Assembly: GCA_019633425.1 (NCBI GenBank)
Contig: WSUB01000121.1
Location: 1-64,000 of the forward strand
Length of the DNA stretch: 64,000 nucleotides
Direction of reading: 5' to 3'
Origin: Tulasnella sp. 424
Taxonomy: Eukaryota > Basidiomycota > Agaricomycetes > Cantharellales > Tulasnellaceae
In this document: positions 56,024 to 64,000 of the stretch, one piece after another
Numbering within the stretch: the first letter of the stretch is position 1
Layout of the letters: each line of letters starts with the position of its first letter
Translations under genes and position numbers: made by a program
The notes under the pieces: generated by a model
Database searches by the model: none
What the model was told of the DNA's origin: nothing
The model's input: the letters and a program-made list of their open reading frames with translations, nothing else

Positions 56024-57736
56024 TTCCAAAGCGGATACAGGACACAGCAAGACGGTTCTTTAACTAGCTCTATCTGTCCCCTCAAGACTCTGCAAATGTT
56101 CTCGATCTTTTGAAACCCTCGGACTGGCGTTGTAACGGACTTTTTTCTTTCACCAGAACTGGCTTTGTTTTTCTTTGACGCTCCCGCGAGTCGTCCTGAT
56201 ATGTCCCTTTAGCTACCATGCATGCGTAAATCATGTGTACAATTTCGCTCTGTGTACAGAATAAACTTGTGTGACTAGACGAGACGTCGTTATGCAGGGA
56301 AATGCGACAAACCTGGCCAGCCGCCGATGTGGTCTAAGCGATCAAACAGCCAAAGATTGTGATTGGACTGTAGATCAGCGAATAAGCATCATAAGCACCA
56401 GAGTCTCTGGAGATGATCGGCTTGCTCTGGATGCTCGACAGCGTTGGCTCAGAGTTTGAATGTCCTGGGTAGATTGGCGCTTCCAACCGAAAACCTGGAA
56501 GCCCCGAGCGGTATCTCAGCAAAGGTAGAAAGGGCGAATCTCTGAATTGCTGATGACATGGTATGGAAGCATTTCGTTATAGTCGACGATCATGACGATG
56601 ACAAGACTAGGGAGCAAACATTCTGTGGGCAACTAAGTAGATCGCCGTAAAGAGCAACAAAACAACAAGAAGCGATTGTTTGTGTCCGTAATTCTCAACG
56701 ACAACGGGTATATACATCAAGCCTCTAGCATCAAATGGGCACCGGCGACGTCACTTACTAGAGCGGCATGTGATTGCACGCCGACCAGCCGAAAGCTTGA
56801 TGATTCTACCCAACGCTCCATCACCTTCGTTGGTTTGTATATATCGATCGCGACGATATCTAACTTCTCCATCTGTTAGGTCCTCACCTCGCCGTCGCTT
56901 TTATCGACATTGACTCTGCCACGTCGGTCTGACCTACAATGGTTCCTGACGGTGGCGGTAAAGTGACCAAGCTGGAGGGGAAACAATGGACCCCTTTTGG
57001 ATTTCCCTCAATGGCCAGACCTTCCCTGGGGAGGAGGGCTGGCGCTCAGAGGGTTTACCGTGTCGAAGCACGCCAGAAGGCCTTTGGTACGGATCCTAGA
57101 CTATAACCTTTCGGTGTAGCTTATCTGCAACTTCCATCTCTGTTCTGAGCGATGGTTATCCAAGCATCGCCCTGCGGTGCCGCTCCTACGTGCCCCAAGT
57201 CCGACACTTCATGTTGACTGCTCGCCTGGATTGTAATCTAGGCGTAACTTTCTTGATCATGAGTGAGCGTCTCAGATCAAGCATCGAAGGAGTCCCAAAT
57301 TCCAGACTTAGATTCCAGAGTACCGGCAAGTCTGAGGTTCATCTTAATAGTTCTTTTGGGCGGCTACACGCACAGACCAGCATGATATGTATGCTCAAGA
57401 ACGCAGAGATAAAAGGGAAACCCTAATCCATCGTGGTAGTGGTCCTCTGTCGTTTGCAGCAAGTGCGATAGGCTGTGTGCTTAGCTCATACACATCTCTC
57501 GCACGTGTACATGTCCGAACAACGCCTACTCGATCATCTGTAATAATCACGTGGGTGAATGTCGGGTACAGCCCGTGCCAAGCCCCTTTTATTCTTGGAT
57601 TGCACAGGTATTGTTTTTATTGTTATACTAGGCACGACATCCTCATCCGGTCTCCAATCGCATTCCCTGGTCTCGCAGAGTCCTCTCCGTCCACCTTTTC
57701 CCAGTCGCTTAACCCTTTTCACTAAATCGACTACAC
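56024..57736. other. Intergenic, duplicated in unit 2
   Basis: About 1.7 kb resembling 60.4-61.87 kb. No gene was seen. The right end (57.6-57.73 kb) is an orphan copy of the third CFEM gene's promoter and leader, cut off before its start codon by the duplication junction. Confidence 0.5.
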
Positions 57737-58433
57737 AGGAAGAGCTCGTATGACAATACCCAGTCTTGTAGACTTATCATAACTTATATAGCCTAATAGA
57801 CACTATGCGGCGAAACCACCAACTGGCTGACATGACGTCTTCCTCGTTTTCTACGATCTGTAACTCCCGACGATCGGACTCTGTATCCATCCATTATATA
57901 ATGCACCCTAGTTTCGCATGCCAGACTATGTCAGCATTATGGCCGGATGCCAAATGCCAAGCCAACGCCAAGCCAGTCTTTCAAAATAACACGCGTCATG
58001 GAATCAACCGTTTGCACTGCACGGCTGTGTGTAAACGCGCGCGTTAAATGCAGGTATCACAGTCCAGAGCGAACCGCTCTCCCGTCTTTGCACCATTTGC
58101 TCAGCCGTTTAAGGAGTATCAATTGGCGAGCTGGATTGTTTGGTCCGGAATGAGTGTTGGGAAGAGACGTGTTTTTACTTTACTTCCGGTCCCATGGGAG
58201 GTGCCAAGGGCCCTGCGAGCGAAGCCCAGCCCCAACGTCAGGCAGTGCAATGGGCGCTTACAAATGGAACAAAAGGTAAAAAAAACTTTGCTTTGGGCCT
58301 CGTTTGGAAGTTTCGAAAGTAACCCAGAGCTTGGAAGAGATCTGAGACCTCTGGACAGTCCACTTGGCAACTTGCGGGGATGTCAGCAACAGCTGGCGAT
58401 TCGCGATATGCCGCGTCCGTCGAGATCCTTCAA

Positions 58434-59300
58434 CTACTTTGGCAAGGATATTTCTGATGCTCGTGTATGATGCGCGGTCCAATACACAACGTGATTAGAC
58501 TGAGGTCGATTGGATTCAACTTTACAACGAACGCCCAAGTTATCCTTCACCTCGAGTGTTCCCTCATGGTCCTCCGCCAAATCTTTCAAGCAAGTCCCCA
58601 TTATTTCCATCCAATCGCCCCTTTCAGTCAAATGAACAGGGTTCTACATAGCCCTTCCCTTTTCAATCCATTCCGTTTCTATCGTAGTGTGCAAGGTCGG
58701 CGCTCGACTTTCTACACTATGCGTATTCGCTTAGCGAGGCATCAGGCCTTTCACAATCTCCCAGAATGAATGTTTCTGCGGTGAAGTGGGGGCGATTCCC
58801 CTTTGAATGTATCACAGGTCGCCGGAGCTGGACGGAGGTAAGTCCTATAACCCTTGAGCCGTCAAGATCGAGCCACCGAGCCCACCTAAGCGATTGTATC
58901 ATCTCATTATAACGGAGAGCGTAAAGTACAAGGCTCTTTGGTTTCAAGTAGTTCGGAGAGCTCTTCAATCCTGGATACTTTCGAAATCCACCTTTGCGCT
59001 CATGAAATAGACTAACTGGGGTACTGGGGACGGTGGATCTGGGTGTGCCGTTCCGGAGTCAAAGTTGGTTAATCTGGTCTGACAGGACCGTACATGATCG
59101 TATACCACTGCAAATACCCTTTTGCAAAGGACTTCTAAACAGCCGTGGTACCCAGCTGCGGGGTTTAAATGTGGTTCTCGAGGAGACGCAAACCTATGCG
59201 CTCCACGGTCCTGGTCCTCTCTGCGGCTCCGGAGCACAGGCGAGTTATCCAAGGTAGAGGCACAAGATGATGGAGCAATAGCACCAGTCAATTGGCTCTT
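58434..59300 (-). pseudogene. Hypothetical protein of unit 2, degenerate
   Basis: Paralogue of 53416-54230. Readable parts include EMIQSLRWARWLDLD, GLTSVQLRRPVIHSKGN and GDWMEIMGTCLKDLAEDH. Compared with unit 1, TAA and TAG codons appear near 59.17 and 59.14 kb, another TAG follows SLSEYA near 58.72 kb, and the splice donor after VDFE is altered. Not expected to make a full protein. Confidence 0.5.
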
Positions 59301-59423
59301 GGTTGAGCTTTACCATTTGCAGCTCTTCGGGCTGGCTGCGCGTCTAGTAGCCTTGGGGCCTCGAGATGGATGACCCCCATTTGTTCATTTCCAAATATCA
59401 CTTTGGGCACTTGGACAGTGTTC

Positions 59424-59506
59424 TGTGATCCTCATGCATTGGGCATGCCTCGAACTGCCAACGCCAAGGTTTGCTTGGCTTGCATAGGTTGGTTGGAGTA
59501 TTAATA
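59424..59506 (+). promoter_or_regulatory. Conserved CFEM promoter block, copy 2
   Basis: Same ordered motifs as at 55,059, including CTCATGCATTGGGCATGCC and TATTAATACCCACTC, placed about 130-210 bp before the start codon at 59634. Confidence 0.6.
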
Positions 59507-59633
59507 CCCACTCTCTTAGCTTCGTCCTGTGGTCCTCAGCAGTCCTGCACCCCCAGCGATCTTCTAGCTCATACTTTCGCAATCTCTATTGAATCAAGTC
59601 CATCCTATTCCTCCTTCTTGACATACCTCCATA

Positions 59634-60397
59634 ATGCGTCTCTCTATCGTCGTTCTCTTCGCCGCCTCGCTTGTCTCCGCCCTTTCCGTGCTCAAGCGCA
59701 ACAACGACGATGGGATTCCTTGTATGTTTTTGAATTGATTTTATCACGCATTGCAGCTCTTGGGCCATTCTCACTCGAGTCGTCGGATATAACAGCCTGC
59801 GCGAAGGACTGCATCGCCAACGCGGACATCTCCCATTGCCAACCGGATGACGTCGCTTGCCTCTGCGTGAACTATAACTACATCAACGAGGTCTCTACTT
59901 GCGTTCAAAGCTCTTGCGACCCGGACGATGCTAATAAAGCCGCCGAGATTGGAATCAAGGAGTGCAAGGCAGTTGTACGTCGTTCCCGTTCATCAATGCT
60001 GAGCCTTTCACTGACCTTTCAACGTAGGGCATTAATCCGGAGAATCCCATTCCAGGTAGGCGCAAAAAAGATTGAGTGACAGTTATCGATGTGTTACAGA
60101 GCTGATCAATGTTCTCGTTCAATGACAGAATGCGGGATTTCCTGCGTACAAAAGGGTTCAAATAAATGCAGCCCTAACGACGCCGACTGTCTGTGCACGG
60201 ACCAAGAATGGCTTGAGCAAGTTGTATGGTGCTTCAAGAGTGATTGCTATGGCGATGACCTCAAGAATGCTAAATGCGCCACCGAGGCTATCTGCAGAGC
60301 CGCTGTACGTGCAGCCATGTTCCAACATTAAACCATGCCGTGACTAAAGACCTGATTTGGGCAGGGCCATGATGTCTCGTCCATCTTTGGTTACTAA
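59634..60397 (+). CDS. Secreted double-CFEM protein 2
   Basis: Unit-2 paralogue of the 55266 gene with the same five exons. Signal peptide MRLSIVVLFAASLVSA, then VLKR. CFEM 1 has CAKDC, CQPDDVACLCVNYNY and STCVQSSCDPDD. The mini-exon reads GINPENPIP. CFEM 2 has CGISC, CSPNDADCLC and WCFKSDCYGDD. The end is GHDVSSIFGY before TAA. All eight Cys of domain 1 and the Asp before CLC are present. Substitutions against copy 1 are spread through the domains, and the frame is intact, so both copies have probably been kept. No GPI tail. Confidence 0.88.
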
Positions 60398-61905
60398 TTC
60401 CAAAGCGAAGGAAGGACAGAATAAGACAGTGTTAGCTATCATCCTTTCACTAGCTCTACCTGTTCCCTCAGGACTCAGCAAATGTTCTCGATCTTTTGAA
60501 ACCCTCGGACTGGCGTTGTGACGGACTTTTCTTTTTCACCAGAACTGGCGTTGTTTTCTCTGACATTCCCGCGAATCGTCTTGATATGTCTCCTTGATCA
60601 CTCTGTATGCGCAAATTATGTGTACCATTTCTTTCTTTGTGCAGAATAAACGTGTGTGACTGGAGTGAGACGTCCTTGGGCAGGGCAGTGCGACAAACGT
60701 CGTCAGACCGCCGATGTGGCCCGAGCGATTAAACAGCCAAGCAGTGTAATTGGATTGTACATTAGTTAATAAGCATCGTAAGCACCAGAGCTTCTGGGGG
60801 TGATAGATCTGCTCTGCATGCTAGAGTTTGAAAGCTCTGGCTAGATCGGCTTTCCAACCAGCAACCTCGATGCTCCGAGCGCTATCTCAGCAAAGGTAGA
60901 AAAGAGCGAGAGGTGATTGCACGCTGACCAGCCGGAAGCTTAACGGTCCTACTCAACTCTCCATCGCCTTCGTTACTTTGTGCATATCGATCGTGATGAT
61001 ATAACTTCTCCGCCTGTTAGCTCCTCACCCCGGCCGTCGTTCTCGTCGACATTGACTATGTCACGTCGGTCAAATCTACAATGGTTCCTGATGACGGAGA
61101 CGAAGTGACCAAGCTCGAAGGAAAACCCTAGACCCTTTTCAGATTTCCCTCGGAGGCCGGACCTTGCCCAGAGATGAGGGCTGACGCCCATAGGGGTTAC
61201 CGTGTCGAAGCACGCCAGAGAGTCTGTAGTAGTTCTAGACTACACCCGTTTGGTGTAGTTTATTTGCAACTTTCATTGGTTTCTGTTTTGAACGATGGTT
61301 ATCTAAGCATCGCCCTGCAGTGCCGATCCTACGTGGCCCAAGTCCGACATTTCACCTTGACTGCTCGCGTGAATTGAAATCTGGGTGTAACGTTTTCGAA
61401 CATGAGTAAACGTGTCAGATAAAGCATCGGGGGAGTCCCAAATTCGAGGCCTGGACTCTAGAGTGCCGGCAACTCTATGCGGTTCGTCTTCATAGTTCTC
61501 TTCGGTGGCTCCACGCACAGGTTGGCATTCTACGTATGCCCGAGAAAGACGAAATAGAAGGGAACCCCTAATCCATTATGGTAGTGGACCTCTGTCGTTT
61601 GCAGCAAGTGCGATAGGCTGTGTGCATAGCTTGTATCTCTCGCATGTACGTGTCCGAACAACACCTGATCGGCCATCTGTGATAGTCATGTGAGGGAGTG
61701 CCTAGTACAGCCGGTGTCAAACCCGTTTTATTTTTGGGTTGCACAGGTCTTGGTTTTATTTTTATACCGGGCACGACATCTTCATCCCGTCTCCAATCGC
61801 ATCTCCTGGTCTCGCAGAGTCCTCTCGGTCCACCCTCTCCAAGTGGCTCAGTTATCTTCATTACATCAATTACATCCTTAGCTACCTCCTGGAATCACTC
61901 ACAAA
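60398..61905. other. Intergenic, promoter region of CFEM 3
   Basis: No gene was seen. The last about 170 bp form the leader of the next gene and recur at 57.6-57.73 kb. Confidence 0.45.
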
Positions 61906-62677
61906 ATGCGGGTCTCTCTCCCCGTTCTCCTTGTCGCTTCCTTCGCTTCAGCTCTCACCGTGCTCCAGCGTCAGAATAACGTTCCTAGTACGCTATTGGG
62001 TCCCAACAGTCTCCAATCTTGGGTACAGGGTTTTACTGATTCGACTCGCCAAACAATGCAGCTTGTGCAAGTACATGCTTTACCAACAGTGACCCCAGCC
62101 CCTGCAACGCCACGGACACACTTTGTCTTTGCGTAAACGCCAATTACAGTACCGCAGTTGCTACTTGTGTCGGTACTTTCTGCAGTCCTCAGGATGCTGA
62201 CGCAGCTGCAGCGGCCGGTGAAGCATATTGCAAGGCAGCTGTTCGTCGTTCCAGTCGATCTACACTAAAAGTTTGACTGAAACAACTTCTGACGTAGGGC
62301 ATTGATCCTCTAAATCCCTTTCCAAGTGGGTACATTAGCTAGTTTTTAGATATTTTTATCGAATCAAAGAACTGACGACTGTTCGGTATGCTCTCTGTAA
62401 GCATGCGCGGATACCTGTGTGCAAGGCGCTTCCCCCGGTCTTTGTGCTTACAACGACCTCAACTGCTTGTGCAGCAACCATGAATACATTCAGTTCATCT
62501 TCGAATGCATTCCACACTCGTGCACCGGTCAAGACCTCAAGACTGCTGAACTCGCCGGCGAGGCCGTGTGCCGGTCCGCTGTACGTGCACTTGGCTTTGA
62601 ATGTTAAGCTTAATTAAACCCACTCAAATGCATTATTCACGCAGGGTGTTGACATCTCTTCCACTGTGGGGGTTTAG
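61906..62677 (+). CDS. Secreted double-CFEM protein 3
   Basis: A more diverged member with the same intron positions. Signal peptide MRVSLPVLLVASFASA, then VLQRQNN without the dibasic KR. CFEM 1 has CASTC, CNATDTLCLCVNANY and TCVGTFCSPQD. The mini-exon reads GIDPLNPFP. CFEM 2 has CADTC, LCAYNDLNCLC and ECIPHSC, with eight Cys and the Asp before CLC. It ends GVDISSTVGV before TAG at 62675. It is not part of the duplicated unit except for its promoter. It is probably an older paralogue; no GPI signal. Confidence 0.86.
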
Positions 62678-64000
62678 GTAATGACTCGGGAGCAATATAT
62701 TGGAGTGAGATGTTATTTACCGTTCGTTCTTCGAAGGGACCTCTTCCGCTCATGACGCCGCAAATACGTTTTATGATGCGACGGAACTCCTGATTGATGC
62801 TAAAATGGATATTTCTCTCTAGCTTGGAATAGGCTGTATTATTCTTAAGTCTCTAGTAAACGGTTCTTGGTGAATGTGTCTCGTCCGTACCGACGATACG
62901 TGAATTGCTTCTACGGCTTGTCTCCGAGTTAAACATAACAAGCACCGAGAGATTTCGAAACACTTTGCGGGTCTACACACTTGCCCGCAGATAAAGCCTA
63001 GCTGCCTACTGTCCGGTCGACTATGAGGTTATTCCCCGAACCTAGTATAACTGCACATCAGACGGAGGGCTCCCAAAAATGGACTTGGAGATTGAAATCC
63101 TATAAGTACATTTTGCTCCCAGGTTTCTAAATTGATGAAGCCTTCATATCTTCTAGACATAATAGCTGACCAGTTCGCTTCGCAGCATATTGTCTGCTTA
63201 TACCATCAATAAATAAAGTGTTCGACCTGTAATACACTCAACACGCCGGCCTCAACGGGTTCACTTAAAAGATGTGTTCTGAATTAGCTACTGAGATCTC
63301 GCCTTATGCGTCCAGGACGTATATATGATTGCTGGGCATCCGTGGCGGCCTGAAAGAGCGATGGCAGAGAGGTCTTAGGGCGCAGGCTGTTTGTTGTGAC
63401 CGCGCCCGGGAAAGCGTCTATCAGAGAAGTTTCAGAGTATGCTTATCTTTACTTTGATGTTTCTCTAAATTTGAATCTAGATTAGTTCTCTCGAGGCGAG
63501 GGGACGCCACTTTATCGTCTACATGGCTATTCAGTCGGAGTTAGGGCCGGGGACTCGGTGTAACAATTGGAAAGTCGGGCTGCGTATTGAGTTCGGCGCT
63601 TTCTCCTTCTAGTTCCCTCCGGGCGGCTATGAGCACGGGTTGGTGGAATAAATCTACACTGCTCTGGCGGTGGAACATTGCCTTTTGTTGCTCCCGCAGC
63701 AGGCTGCGTGTGAATAGCGGGCTGATCGCTCCCCATTTGTCCCGGTGAAAGCGTCACTGGGACGTTTAGATGTGATCCTTATGCACGAGACAAGCCTCAA
63801 ACTGCCAGTGCCAACAGCCTCTTGGCTTGCACAGGCATAAGAGATGTTGCGGGAAGGAGCCCAGAAGTCGCACGTTCCGTTCATTGCTCATTAATCCGAC
63901 GCAGCCAGGCGAAATTAATAGAAACTTGGCCCGCGCTCAACATCTGCTATTTGATCCATCCGAAAGTTATGATCTCATGCAATCAATGCAATGAAACCAC
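62678..64000. other. Right-edge intergenic region
   Basis: No gene was seen. At 63,771-63,840 the words TGTGATCCTTATGCA, CTCAAACTGCCAGTGCC and CTTGGCTTGCACAGGCATA repeat the CFEM promoter block, so a further CFEM-type gene or its remnant may begin beyond the window. Confidence 0.45.

Larger units (their letters stand above)
52727..57736. repeat. Tandem duplication, unit 1 (CFEM unit)
   Basis: Unit 1 begins inside the last exon of the second Cys-rich gene and ends in sequence matching the promoter/5' leader of the third CFEM gene (57.6-57.73 kb resembles 61.74-61.87 kb). It is collinear with unit 2 but longer, because of a 680-bp insertion (54.34-55.02 kb) and about 200 bp near 56.55-56.76 kb that unit 2 lacks. 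Confidence 0.85.
57737..61870. repeat. Tandem duplication, unit 2 (CFEM unit)
   Basis: Unit 2 starts with GAGCTCGTATGACAATACCC, matching the end of the second Cys-rich gene at 52.73 kb. It runs collinear with unit 1 through the hypothetical gene and the CFEM gene to the leader of the third CFEM gene. Confidence 0.85.

Noticed and set aside
1..64000. tRNA, rRNA or riboswitch genes
   Set aside because: No convincing cloverleaf, A/B box pair or conserved rRNA segment was noticed by eye. A tRNAscan or Rfam search would be decisive.

Overview
The window is nuclear DNA of a filamentous fungus, most likely a mushroom-forming basidiomycete (Agaricomycetes). The signs are introns of about 45-70 bp in nearly every gene, lineage-typical families (NACHT-WD40 NLRs, double-CFEM secreted proteins, MYND-finger and Cys-rich paralogues) and many decayed transposons. 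No tRNA, rRNA, CRISPR array or prokaryotic operon was seen. Gene models were spliced by hand from GT-AG signals, reading-frame continuity and comparison between paralogues inside the window. The species is not identified.

Layout. 1-6.7 kb: one intact Helitron Rep-helicase. 7.1-8.3 kb: a nucleotidyltransferase-like protein. 9.2-12.4 kb: two tandem paralogues of an unrecognised family. 12.7-13.8 kb: a TA-flanked terminal-inverted-repeat transposon with a transposase remnant. 14.18-24.75 kb and 29.9-41.1 kb: two copies of one segmental duplication with the order lipin 3' end (+), NLR (-), CSTF64/Rna15 (+), threonyl-tRNA synthetase (-). Between the copies lie about 2.7 kb without a clear gene, URM1 and a longer lipin pseudogene. 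In the right copy CSTF64 and ThrRS are intact. In the left copy both are broken by deletions, while the NLR is open in both. 42-46.2 kb: two MYND-finger paralogues, one with a nonsense codon. 46.6-50.5 kb: a hypothetical gene and a two-HKD phospholipase D family protein. 51.1-52.8 kb: two small Cys-rich paralogues with identical exon layout. 52.7-61.9 kb: a tandem duplication whose junction can be placed near 57,737, carrying double-CFEM genes. A third CFEM gene follows at 61.9-62.7 kb, and a fourth promoter-like block starts near the right edge.

Most notable system: the two NLR genes read as one continuous model of protein kinase, predicted helical linker (possibly a HeLo/MLKL-type four-helix domain), NACHT ATPase and WD40 array. 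The arrays are made of near-identical 43-residue repeats, 18 in one copy and 10 in the other. Variation between repeats sits at a few columns, as in fungal allorecognition NLRs. The duplication appears to have been kept for this gene while the housekeeping passengers decayed.
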